Origin: Sulfitobacter sp. | Lineage (GTDB): Bacteria > Pseudomonadota > Alphaproteobacteria > Rhodobacterales > Rhodobacteraceae | Assembly (NCBI GenBank): GCA_024636405.1 | Contig: JAGXHC010000158.1 | Coordinates: 1 to 17,525, forward strand | Direction of reading: 5' to 3' | DNA: 17,525 bases | Part shown: positions 7,279 through 14,209 of the stretch, piece after piece | Position numbering within the stretch: the stretch's first letter is position 1 | Layout: each line of letters starts with the position of its first letter | Translations under genes and position numbers: made by a program | The notes under the pieces: generated by a model | The model's input: the letters and a program-made list of their open reading frames with translations, nothing else | Told to the model about the DNA's origin: nothing | The model's database searches: none

Positions 7279-7979
7279 TGCGCTTTTCGATCGGTACAGT
7301 GTTGGCCTTTGTGCTGGCGCTAAGTGGATGCAGTGGCGGTCAGAAAGACGCTGATAAAGGTGTATTCCTGAACGCGGGAGCGGCTATGCTGGAACAAGCC
7401 AAAGCGCGGATAAAGGGCGGCGGCAAGAAAGCACCGGTCGGCCGCGTTGTAATCACGCGCGCGTTGCTGGATCAGACGCCGGGCGCCGTGATGGAGGTGA
7501 TCCCGGACCGGTCCGGGCTACAGGATTTTCTGGCGCTGATAGAGACCCGGAATGACCCCTATCCCGGCACGGTCGAGGTGTGGAAGTCTACCGACAATGC
7601 ACAGCTGATTTTTCGCGATGGCGTGCTGATCTCGACGAAGGGTTTGGGCGGAGAGATCCGTTCTGCCAGTGCGCAGTCAGCGATTAACGGATTTGACGGT
7701 CAGGGTGGCGGCGGTCAGCGGGAATACACGCTGGACCGGCTGGACGGAACCGCGCAGCGGGTGGAATTTGCCTGCGACGTGACCCAATTGGGCCGCGAGA
7801 CGATCCGCATTGTCGACCGGGCGGTGGCCACGTATCACCTGAAGGAGACTTGTGTGGCCGGGTCGGCACGGATCGAGAATGAATACTGGGTTGAAACCGG
7901 CAGCGGTCGCGTGCGCAAGTCCCGGCAATGGGGTGGCCCTGTGATCGGGTATTTCAACCTGCTGCGCCTTCAGGGCTGA
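7275..7979 (+). CDS. yjbF: YjbF/GfcB-family outer-membrane lipoprotein
   Basis: A 234-residue lipoprotein of the YjbF/GfcB family, the usual partner of YjbH in exopolysaccharide or group 4 capsule export. The signal MMRFSIGTVLAFVLALSGC carries a lipobox (LSGC, lipidated Cys19). The mature part is beta-rich and includes the family-like stretch DNAQLIFRDGVLISTKGLGG, a pair of cysteines (in EFACDV and KETCVAG) that could form a periplasmic disulfide, and a C-terminal ENEYWVETGSGRVRKSRQW motif. The ATG at 7275 is preferred over 7257 because it overlaps the yjbH stop and GAGGG lies 7 nt upstream; 7278 is also possible. The E. coli operon order (F before H, with E and G) is reversed and reduced here. 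Confidence 0.82.
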   Translation: MMRFSIGTVLAFVLALSGCSGGQKDADKGVFLNAGAAMLEQAKARIKGGGKKAPVGRVVITRALLDQTPGAVMEVIPDRSGLQDFLALIETRNDPYPGTVEVWKSTDNAQLIFRDGVLISTKGLGGEIRSASAQSAINGFDGQGGGGQREYTLDRLDGTAQRVEFACDVTQLGRETIRIVDRAVATYHLKETCVAGSARIENEYWVETGSGRVRKSRQWGGPVIGYFNLLRLQG

Positions 7980-7995
7980 CACCGCACCAAAGACC

Positions 7996-8009
7996 TGCAA
8001 ACTTTTGCA
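7996..8009. promoter_or_regulatory. TGCAAA-CT-TTTGCA palindrome before the SDR gene
   Basis: A 14-bp inverted repeat with a 2-nt centre sits in the 85-bp gap between yjbF and the next SDR gene, 56 bp before its ATG. The position suits an operator. TGC...GCA half-sites are used by several alphaproteobacterial regulators (PhaR, for example), but no specific regulator can be assigned. Confidence 0.3.
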
Positions 8010-8064
8010 ATCGCGACGCCGTTGTGGCCTTGCCGTTTCGGCCTGTGCGCGGCAGCATTGCGGA

Positions 8065-8922
8065 ATGGAAAAAACGCTGCTTTCAATCGGTCATGGCTAT
8101 AGCGCGCGGGCATTGGCAGATCGGCTTTTGCCGCAGGGTTGGCAGATATATGGCACCACACGCAGCGCTGAAAAGATGGCTGACATTGCCGCAACCGAGG
8201 TGGTGCCGCTGCTGTGGCCGGGCGAAAGTCTTTCGCGTCTGATTGCCACTGTGCCGAACGTCCTTGTCTCTGCCGGTCCGGGCCCGGAGGGTGATCCGGT
8301 TCTTGCTGCGCTGCGCGATGAGATTGCGGCCGCCGCGACCCATCTGCGCTGGGTTGGATATCTTTCCACAACGGGCGTTTACGGCGATCACGGTGGCAAT
8401 TGGGTGGACGAAGAAACGGCGCTGAACCCTTCTACGAAGCGCGGGCAGGCACGTGTCAGCGCTGAAGCGGCATGGCAGGACATCCCGGATCTGCCGTTAC
8501 ATATCTTTCGGCTGGCGGGCATCTATGGACCCGGTCGCGGCCCCTTTGCCAAGGTGCGCAAGGGCACGGCCCGGCGGATCATAAAGGACGGGCAGGTCTT
8601 CTCGCGGATCCATGTTGATGACATTGCGCAGGCGCTTGATCTGTCGCTGGCTGCTCCCGATGCCGGAGCCATTTTCAACCTGTGTGACGACGATCCGGCG
8701 CCGCCGCAGGATGTAATTGGACATGCTGCCGAACTGCTGGGTGTGCCGCTGCCGCCGGCCGTGCGCTTTGAGGATGCGGAAATGACCCCCATGGCCCGCA
8801 GCTTTTATGCCGAAAGCAAGAAGGTGCGGAACGACCGGGCAAAGTCTGCGTTGGGGTGGACGCCGCTTTACCCGGATTACCGCGCCGGACTGGCCGCCAT
8901 GATCGCGGAGTGCGCGGACTGA
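8065..8922 (+). CDS. Atypical SDR-family NAD(P)-binding protein (YeeZ-like)
   Basis: A 285-residue extended-SDR-like protein of the type annotated YeeZ or 'SDR family oxidoreductase'. It opens with SIGHGYSARALADRL; the nucleotide-binding turn is GHGYSAR (residues 9-15) rather than GxxGxxG. A STTGVYGDHGG strand and HIFRLAGIYGPGRGPF follow, then HVDDIAQAL and a C-terminal ALGWTPLYPDYRAGLA, all at normal extended-SDR positions. The Tyr-x-x-x-Lys pair is absent: around residues 122-131 the sequence is STKRGQARVSAEAAW, with Arg where Tyr would be expected. It may bind a dinucleotide without classical SDR catalysis. The ATG at 8065 places the fold at the N-terminus; its ribosome-binding site is weak. 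The substrate and any link to the polysaccharide are unknown. Confidence 0.75.
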   Translation: MEKTLLSIGHGYSARALADRLLPQGWQIYGTTRSAEKMADIAATEVVPLLWPGESLSRLIATVPNVLVSAGPGPEGDPVLAALRDEIAAAATHLRWVGYLSTTGVYGDHGGNWVDEETALNPSTKRGQARVSAEAAWQDIPDLPLHIFRLAGIYGPGRGPFAKVRKGTARRIIKDGQVFSRIHVDDIAQALDLSLAAPDAGAIFNLCDDDPAPPQDVIGHAAELLGVPLPPAVRFEDAEMTPMARSFYAESKKVRNDRAKSALGWTPLYPDYRAGLAAMIAECAD

Positions 8923-8938
8923 TCAAAGGAACCTGCCC

Positions 8939-9526
8939 ATGCATGGCGTCCACGATGAACGCACGCTGACCCATCTGCTTGACGGGATGGACCATGCATC
9001 AGAGGGCGACACCGTTTCGGTCCGCCATATCATAGCTGAATTTGGCGATAGGGCGATCACGCCGTTCATCTTGTTGGTCGCGCTACTGCTGGTATCGCCG
9101 CTGTCGGGTATTCCCGGCACGCCGACCGCTGCGGCGATCATAATTATCCTGCTGGCAGCGCAGGCGCTGAGTGGGCGGCGCAAGCTTTGGCTGCCGCAAT
9201 TCCTGCTGCGCCGGGAAATGGCAGGTCGCCGGCTTCGCACCTGCGTGCGCTGGCTGCGCAAGCCCTGCGCCTTCATTGACCGTCATTCCCATCCGCGCCT
9301 GCAACTTCTGACTGTCGGGCCAATGCGCTGGCTGACGTTGCTGGTGATTGTGGTGATACCGCTTGGCTGGCCGGCGCTGGAGGTGCTGCCGATGTTGTCG
9401 TCGGTGGGCGCAGGAACCGTGGCGTTGCTTGCCTTTGGGCTGTTTACGCGGGATGGGCTTTATGTTGTGCTTGGGTATGCGATGGTATTGCTGACAGCGT
9501 CCATCGGGTATTTCATGTTGTTCTGA
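8939..9526 (+). CDS. exoD: ExoD-family inner-membrane protein
   Basis: A 195-residue protein of the ExoD family, named from a Sinorhizobium meliloti locus affecting exopolysaccharide production and alkali tolerance; its molecular role is unsettled. The N-terminus is soluble (TLTHLLDGMDHASEGDTVSV). The family segment AITPFILLVALLLVSPLSGIPGTPT follows, then a second hydrophobic helix, a basic loop (GRRKLW...RREMAGRRLR), and two or three C-terminal helices. AAAGGA 8 nt before the ATG supports the start, and the gene begins 16 bp after the SDR stop, so the two are probably co-transcribed. Its place beside YjbH and YjbF agrees with a surface-polysaccharide function. Confidence 0.85.
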   Translation: MHGVHDERTLTHLLDGMDHASEGDTVSVRHIIAEFGDRAITPFILLVALLLVSPLSGIPGTPTAAAIIIILLAAQALSGRRKLWLPQFLLRREMAGRRLRTCVRWLRKPCAFIDRHSHPRLQLLTVGPMRWLTLLVIVVIPLGWPALEVLPMLSSVGAGTVALLAFGLFTRDGLYVVLGYAMVLLTASIGYFMLF

Positions 9527-9530
9527 TGCT

Positions 9531-9580
9531 TTTCAAAACGCTGGCGCGCGTTGAAATGCTGGGGCGCTGCCCCAGACCCC
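9531..9580. terminator. Tandem hairpins between convergent exoD and dxs
   Basis: Directly after the exoD stop is an imperfect hairpin (TTTC-aa-AACGC / GCGTT-GAAA, 9531-9556), then a perfect one, CTGGGGC-GCT-GCCCCAG (9559-9575), followed by ACCCCGGGATATTT. There is no long T-run. The position between two converging genes suggests a bidirectional terminator. From memory, a GC hairpin followed by a CCCCGGGATATTT-like tail is common after genes in Rhodobacteraceae. Confidence 0.6.
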
Positions 9581-9618
9581 GGGATATTTCACGCCAGAAG
9601 AATTGAAAGGTGAGACGC

Positions 9619-11547
9619 CTAGGCGCGTTGCGCGCCGATGCTGGCGATGCCGAGAACGGACAGGACCTTTGCCTCGATGTGTGCGGCGTCCATGCCTGCG
9701 GTGGCATACATATCCTCGGCGCTGGCCTGATCAATAAAGATGTCGGGCAGCACCATCGACCGGAACTTCAGCCCATTGTCGAATACGCCTTCTTCTGCGA
9801 GCAGTTGCGCCACATGGCTGCCGAATCCGCCGATGGCGCCTTCCTCGACGGTGATCAGGGCCTCGTGATCGGCAGCCAGCGCCAGGATCATGTCGCGGTC
9901 CAGAGGCTTGGCAAAGCGCGCATCGGCAACTGTTGGTGTAATGCCTTTCGCGGTCAGCGCCTCGGCAGCTTTTTGCACTTCGGACAGCCGTGTCCCAAAG
10001 GACAGAAGCGCCACGCGTTGGCCTTGCTGGATGATCCGACCTTTGCCAATTTCAAGCGGTACGCCGCGTTCGGGCATGTTCACGCCGTTGCCTTCGCCGC
10101 GTGGGAACCGGAATGCGATCGGGCCGTCATTATGTGCCGCTGCGGTTGCCACCATATGTCGCAATTCAGCCTCATCCGCCGCGGCCATGACAACGAAGCC
10201 GGGTAGATTGGCGAGAAACGCCACATCAAACGCGCCTGCATGGGTCGCGCCATCCGCACCGACCAGCCCGGCACGGTCGATCGCGAACCGCACCGGCAGG
10301 CGCTGGATTGCCACATCATGCACCACCTGATCATAGCCGCGCTGAAGGAACGTCGAATAGAGCGCGCAAAAAGGCTTCATTCCGCCTGCTGCGAGCCCGG
10401 CGGAAAAGGTCACGCCGTGCTGTTCGGCGATGCCAACATCAAAGCAGCGGGACGGATAGCGTTCCGCAAACAGATTGAGCCCGGTGCCGTCCGGCATGGC
10501 CGCGGTTACGGCGCAGATCCTGTCGTCTTGCGCGGCTTCCATCAGCAAGCTGTCAGCAAAGACGCTGGTGTAACTGGGGGCGTTGCTGGGTGATTTTTTC
10601 TGCTCGCCGGTGAGCACGTTAAATTTGGCGGTGGCGTGGCCCTTGTCGCGGGCTTTTTCAGCGGGGCCGAAACCCTTGCCCTTTTTGGTCAGGACATGGA
10701 TGAGGATCGGCCCGGTCGCGCGCGCCTTGACTGTGCGCAGCACTGGCAGAAGCTGGTTCATGTCATGTCCGTCGATGGGGCCGACATAGGAAAACCCGAG
10801 TTGTTCAAACAGGGTGCCGCCGACGGCCAGACCCTTGAGCATATCCTTGGCGCGCTTGGCGCCTTCGCGGAAAGGATACGGCAACAGGCTGACCGCGCCC
10901 TTGGCAGCAGCCTTGAAGTCCTGAAAGGGCTCCTCGGCGTAGAGACGCGACAGATAGGACGACATCGCACCCACGGGTGGGGCAATTGACATTTCGTTGT
11001 CGTTCAAGATGACGATCAGGCGTTTTTTCAGATCACCGGCGTTGTTCATCGCTTCATACGCCATGCCGGCGGACATTGCGCCATCGCCGATCACCGCAAT
11101 CGCGTCGCCCAAACCTTCGGGGACCACACCGCCCAGATCCCGCGCCACGGCGAAACCAAGGGCCGCGCTGATCGAGGTTGAGCTGTGGGCGGCGCCAAAC
11201 GGGTCATAGGGACTTTCGCTGCGCTTGGTAAAGCCGCTCAGGCCGTCTTTCATGCGCAGGGTGCGTATCCGGTCGCGGCGCTCGGTCAAAATCTTGTGCG
11301 GATAGCACTGATGGCCTACGTCCCAGATGATCTTGTCGCGCGGCGTGTCGAAAACTGCGTGCAGTGCAACGGTCAGTTCCACCACGCCCAGACCCGCGCC
11401 CAGATGGCCGCCTGTGACGGATACTGCCGAAATTGTTTCAGCACGGACTTCGCGCGCAAGCTGTGACAGCTGTGCGTCGGTAAGGTGCTTCATGTCGGCG
11501 GGCCGGTGGATCTGATCCAGCAATGGCGTGTCCGGGGTATCGGTCAT
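9619..11547 (-). CDS. dxs: 1-deoxy-D-xylulose-5-phosphate synthase
   Basis: DXS condenses pyruvate and glyceraldehyde-3-phosphate to 1-deoxy-D-xylulose 5-phosphate, the thiamine-diphosphate-dependent first step of the MEP isoprenoid pathway in the cytoplasm. The protein is full length (642 aa). Visible are GGHLGAGLG (47-54), [15 protein letters not shown] (73-87), [15 protein letters not shown] (about 117-131), and the thiamine-binding [18 protein letters not shown] to NDNEMSI block (154-188). Also present are the transketolase-type catalytic Glu in [15 protein letters not shown] (about 370) and [22 protein letters not shown] overlapping the ispA stop supports the start. It is the last gene of xseB-ispA-dxs, so supply of IPP/DMAPP and of farnesyl diphosphate is coordinated. 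Confidence 0.97.
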   Translation of the reverse strand: MTDTPDTPLLDQIHRPADMKHLTDAQLSQLAREVRAETISAVSVTGGHLGAGLGVVELTVALHAVFDTPRDKIIWDVGHQCYPHKILTERRDRIRTLRMKDGLSGFTKRSESPYDPFGAAHSSTSISAALGFAVARDLGGVVPEGLGDAIAVIGDGAMSAGMAYEAMNNAGDLKKRLIVILNDNEMSIAPPVGAMSSYLSRLYAEEPFQDFKAAAKGAVSLLPYPFREGAKRAKDMLKGLAVGGTLFEQLGFSYVGPIDGHDMNQLLPVLRTVKARATGPILIHVLTKKGKGFGPAEKARDKGHATAKFNVLTGEQKKSPSNAPSYTSVFADSLLMEAAQDDRICAVTAAMPDGTGLNLFAERYPSRCFDVGIAEQHGVTFSAGLAAGGMKPFCALYSTFLQRGYDQVVHDVAIQRLPVRFAIDRAGLVGADGATHAGAFDVAFLANLPGFVVMAAADEAELRHMVATAAAHNDGPIAFRFPRGEGNGVNMPERGVPLEIGKGRIIQQGQRVALLSFGTRLSEVQKAAEALTAKGITPTVADARFAKPLDRDMILALAADHEALITVEEGAIGGFGSHVAQLLAEEGVFDNGLKFRSMVLPDIFIDQASAEDMYATAGMDAAHIEAKVLSVLGIASIGAQRA

Positions 11548-11551
11548 CGGG

Positions 11552-11558
11552 CCTCCTC
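11552..11558 (-). promoter_or_regulatory. dxs ribosome-binding site overlapping the ispA stop
   Basis: On the minus strand TGAGGAGG contains both the ispA TGA (11557-11559) and a near-perfect Shine-Dalgarno, 4 nt before the dxs ATG. A ribosome finishing ispA is therefore well placed to start dxs. Confidence 0.75.
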
Positions 11559-12462
11559 AGGTCTTGCGCGCAATAACGAAACGCGCGGCTTCCCGCAAGG
11601 TTTCGGCATCTGCCCCGTAGTCAGATAAGGCGTCGCAGGCCGATGTCATCAGATCGTGTGCCCGTTTGCGGGCGACCTCAAGTCCCAGAAGCGAAACGAA
11701 GGTCGCTTTGCCCGCCGCACTGTCCTTGCCCACGGCCTTGCCCATCGCGGCGGCATCGCCTTCGACATCCAGAATGTCATCGGTAATTTGAAATGCAAGG
11801 CCAAGGTCCCGTGCATAGCGGCACAAAGCGTCGCCGGAGTGGGCGGCCATGCGCGGGCCAGCCAAAGCGGACCATTCGATCAACGCGCCGGTTTTGGCTG
11901 CTTGCAGGTTGGTTATCTCGCTCAATGACAGGGGGGTTGATGCGGTTTCAGCGGCAATGTCGCGGGCCTGTCCGCCCACCATCCCGGCGACACCCGCCGC
12001 CTGCGCCAATGTCCGCAACAAAGCAAGCTGTGCTGCTTCGGGGGCATCGACCTGAGACGCCAGTTGAAACGCCAGCGCCTGCAACGCGTCCCCCGCCAGC
12101 ACGGCGGTGGCCTGATCCCATTTGCGGTGAACCGTTGGCTGACCCCGGCGCAGATCGTCGTCATCCATGCAGGGCAAGTCATCGTGGATCAGCGAATAGG
12201 CGTGCAGCGCCTCTATGGCGCCGGCAGCCGGGGCCGCCGCCGCCGCACCGATGCCGTGCAAGCGTCCGCTTTCCAGCACCAGAAAGGCCCGCAATCCTTT
12301 GCCGCCTTGCGTGCCATAGCGCATAGCATCCGCGACTGCCCCGTGTTCCGCGGCCAGCGCTGTTTCGATGGTCTTCTGCGCCAGTTTCTGCGCACGGATC
12401 AGGGCGGCATTGAAGGGCCGCAGGGTCAGATCGGTGTGGCTTTGCGTGTCAAAGGCCTTCAA
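11557..12462 (-). CDS. ispA: Farnesyl diphosphate synthase (polyprenyl synthetase)
   Basis: Short-chain trans-prenyltransferase making (2E,6E)-farnesyl diphosphate from IPP and DMAPP/GPP. The first Asp-rich motif is HDDLPCMDDDD (Asp94, Asp95, Asp100), with the two-residue insertion and the Tyr-Ser just before it typical of bacterial type II FPP synthases. The second is DDILD (228-232). GGKGLRAFLVL and GGQARDIAAE are also present. At 301 residues the length is normal. The start appears to be TTG (12460-12462): no in-frame ATG or GTG lies near the N-terminus, and a G-rich stretch (GTGGGGGCG) lies just upstream. It overlaps the end of xseB by 14 bp. A geranylgeranyl product cannot be strictly excluded, but the residues before the first motif favour C15. 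Confidence 0.93.
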   Translation of the reverse strand: MKAFDTQSHTDLTLRPFNAALIRAQKLAQKTIETALAAEHGAVADAMRYGTQGGKGLRAFLVLESGRLHGIGAAAAAPAAGAIEALHAYSLIHDDLPCMDDDDLRRGQPTVHRKWDQATAVLAGDALQALAFQLASQVDAPEAAQLALLRTLAQAAGVAGMVGGQARDIAAETASTPLSLSEITNLQAAKTGALIEWSALAGPRMAAHSGDALCRYARDLGLAFQITDDILDVEGDAAAMGKAVGKDSAAGKATFVSLLGLEVARKRAHDLMTSACDALSDYGADAETLREAARFVIARKT

Positions 12463-12691
12463 CCGGCTTCGCCCCCACTGGGTTACCGTCGCCGTCCAGC
12501 GTGATCAGCGCGACTTTTTCCTCGGCTTCCTTCAGCTTTGCCTCACAGCGCGCCTTGAGCGCCGCGCCGCGTTCGTAAAGCGCGATGCTTTCATCCAGCG
12601 CCACGTCGCCACGTTCAAGCAGGCCCAACACCTTTTCCAATTCGGCCATTGCCGCCTCAAAACTCATTTCTTCCACGGGGGTCTCAGCCAT
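12449..12691 (-). CDS. xseB: Exodeoxyribonuclease VII small subunit
   Basis: An 80-residue XseB, the small subunit that pairs with XseA to form exonuclease VII, which degrades single-stranded DNA from either end. The family signature is clear: SFEAAMAELEKVLGLLERGD, DESIALYERGAALKARCEAKL, then LKEAEEKV, forming two helices. GAGAGGTG lies 4 nt upstream of the ATG. It is the first gene of xseB-ispA-dxs; no xseA is in the window. Its link with isoprenoid genes is positional and widespread in proteobacteria. Confidence 0.93.
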   Translation of the reverse strand: MAETPVEEMSFEAAMAELEKVLGLLERGDVALDESIALYERGAALKARCEAKLKEAEEKVALITLDGDGNPVGAKPVEGL

Positions 12692-12836
12692 GCGGCACCT
12701 CTCAAGTCACTGGTGGTGAGAACATAGAGGGGCGCGGCGGGCAAGGCCAGCAGGTCCGTCTGAACGAATGCAATAAGCGGCAATGTTCCTGCATTTGGAC
12801 CTATATTCCGGGCGAGGCATCGGGTTTGGCTGAAAC
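12692..12836. other. Gap before xseB: ribosome-binding site, promoter not resolved
   Basis: This 145-bp gap between the petR stop and xseB should hold the xseB-ispA-dxs promoter and the petR transcript end. I see the xseB ribosome-binding site at 12696-12703 and a weak inverted pair AATGCA (12767) / TGCATT (12790), but no convincing promoter boxes and no strong hairpin. Confidence 0.3.
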
Positions 12837-13538
12837 TCAGTCCGGCGCCAGCATGTAGCCCGCACCGCGTACGGTCTGAAGGTATCTCGGCTGTTTTGGG
12901 TTGTCTTCGATTTTGCGGCGCAGGCGTGTTATCTGGACATCCACGGCGCGTTCTTGTGCCTGGCCCCGGTCACGGCCCAATTCCTCGACCAGCTTGGCCC
13001 GGCTGAGCGGTGCGCCGGGTTGGGACGCAAATATCTTCATCAGCAGAATCTCGGTTGCGGTGAGGCGCACCACGTCGTCGCCCTGCCACATCTCGCCGCG
13101 CTCAAGGTCATAGCGGATCGCCCCCAGCGACAGCACTTTGGGTGCGTTGTCTGCGGCACTTGTATCTGGCACCCGCCGCAGGATGGCATTGATCCGCAGC
13201 AGTAGTTCTTTTGGTTCAAATGGCTTTGGCAGATAATCGTCTGCCCCTGCCTCCAGCCCTTCGATCCGGTCACCGGTCTCGCCCTTGGCGGTCAGAAGAA
13301 GGATCGGAGTTGTGCGGGTTTCGCGCACGGACCGGGTCAAGGCGACACCGTCTTCGCCGGGCATCATCACATCCAACACGATAAGATCAAAATCCAGCCC
13401 TGTCAGAATGCGCCGTGCGTGGCCTGCATCACGTGCTGCCGTTACCAGAAACCCGTGCCGCATCAGGAACTTCTGCAACAGCATTCTGATGCGTTCATCA
13501 TCGTCCACGATCAACAGATGGGCGTCGGCGGTGCTCAT
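12837..13538 (-). CDS. petR: OmpR/PhoB-type response regulator, PetR-like
   Basis: A two-domain DNA-binding response regulator of 233 residues. The receiver domain has the acidic pocket Asp12-Asp13-Asp14, phosphoacceptor Asp56 (IVLDVMMPGEDG), Thr83 and Lys105 (LPKPF). The C-terminal winged helix covers about residues 130-230 (TATEILLMKIFASQPG, ERAVDVQITRLRRKIEDNP, QTVRGAGYML). It overlaps the preceding MarR-type gene by 4 bp (ATGA). In Rhodobacter capsulatus a MarR-like PetP and an OmpR-like PetR are encoded together near the cytochrome bc1 genes, and petR is needed for respiratory and photosynthetic growth. The same pairing here is why I use the name. No histidine kinase and no bc1 genes are in the window, so its input and targets cannot be read. 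Confidence 0.8.
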   Translation of the reverse strand: MSTADAHLLIVDDDERIRMLLQKFLMRHGFLVTAARDAGHARRILTGLDFDLIVLDVMMPGEDGVALTRSVRETRTTPILLLTAKGETGDRIEGLEAGADDYLPKPFEPKELLLRINAILRRVPDTSAADNAPKVLSLGAIRYDLERGEMWQGDDVVRLTATEILLMKIFASQPGAPLSRAKLVEELGRDRGQAQERAVDVQITRLRRKIEDNPKQPRYLQTVRGAGYMLAPD

Positions 13539-14047
13539 GATGTGGCTTCCTTGAGCTTGACGTAGCTTTGGCGTATTTCAGGGTCCATCATCGCTTCCAG
13601 CACTGTGCGAAACCCCGAGACAGCGTCAGGCCCGGCATCCCGGAAGGCAGTACGCATCCGGACGCGCTGTGCATCTGACAAGGTCTGTTCCAGCGCGCGT
13701 CCTTTCTCTGTCAGAAATAGATGTCGCTCCCGCTTGTCATTGCGGCCCACCCTGCTTTGTACCAGACCATCCGCAATGAGTGTGCGCAACACACGGTTCA
13801 GTGACTGTTTTGTCACTCCGAGAATGTTGAGCAGGTTATTCACTGTGGTGCCCGGCGCGCGGTTGATGAAATGGATCGCGCGGTGGTGCGCCCGCCCATA
13901 AGACAGATCTACCAGAATCCGGTCCGGATCTGCCGTGAAGCCGCGGTAGGCAAAGAACATCGCTTCGATCCCCTGCCGGAGCTGTTCGTCCGTCAGAAAT
14001 AGCAGGCTCTCGCCGCTGTTGTGGGAAGGGACGCGTCCGTCTGCCAT
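13535..14047 (-). CDS. petP: MarR-family transcriptional regulator, PetP-like
   Basis: Winged-helix MarR-family DNA-binding protein. Residues about 48-115 carry LSYGRAHHRAIHFINRAPG, the recognition helix region LLNILGVTKQSLNRVLRTLI, and the wing DGLVQSRVGRNDKRERHLFLTEKG; long helices for dimerisation flank it. The ATG at 14047 (170 aa) is preferred because GAGG lies 6 nt upstream; the ATG at 14059 would add four residues and has a poorer site. It overlaps petR by 4 bp and is divergent from ilvE. A candidate promoter with an inverted repeat in its spacer (14075-14103) suggests autoregulation, which is inferred. The gene name rests on pairing with a PetR-like regulator. Confidence 0.75.
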   Translation of the reverse strand: MADGRVPSHNSGESLLFLTDEQLRQGIEAMFFAYRGFTADPDRILVDLSYGRAHHRAIHFINRAPGTTVNNLLNILGVTKQSLNRVLRTLIADGLVQSRVGRNDKRERHLFLTEKGRALEQTLSDAQRVRMRTAFRDAGPDAVSGFRTVLEAMMDPEIRQSYVKLKEATS

Positions 14048-14074
14048 GAATTGCCTCATCTGCGATGTCGCCGC

Positions 14075-14103
14075 AGACTACGTCAGTGTTGTTGACATTC
14101 CAA
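14075..14103 (-). promoter_or_regulatory. Candidate petP-petR promoter with internal inverted repeat
   Basis: On the minus strand TTGGAA (14103-14098) and TAGTCT (14080-14075) are 17 nt apart, about 28 bp before the petP ATG. The spacer contains GTCA-N7-TGAC (14082-14096), a position suited to repression. The -35 matches consensus at 4 of 6 and the -10 at 3 of 6, so this is tentative. Confidence 0.35.
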
Positions 14104-14120
14104 GAGTGAAAGGCTATCGA
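14092..14120 (+). promoter_or_regulatory. Candidate ilvE promoter
   Basis: A perfect -35 box TTGACA (14092-14097) is followed after 17 nt by TATCGA (14115-14120). This predicts a transcript start near 14127 and a leader of about 80 nt. The -35 overlaps one arm of the inverted repeat in the opposing petP promoter. A second TTGACG at 14161 has no clear -10. Confidence 0.5.
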
Positions 14121-14209
14121 ATCACAGGTTTTGCGTAAGAAAGTGTCCACTTCGGACCCATTGACGCAATATTCGTAAATCTAGAGACGATATCGGGGAA
14201 GGAAACACC

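Noticed and set aside
9610..10206. 198-residue plus-strand frame opposite dxs
   Set aside because: dxs is complete and conserved on the minus strand; this frame is its complement and has no ribosome-binding site or domain.
12649..12858. 69-residue plus-strand frame across the xseB-petR gap
   Set aside because: Both ends overlap real minus-strand genes and the composition is arbitrary.
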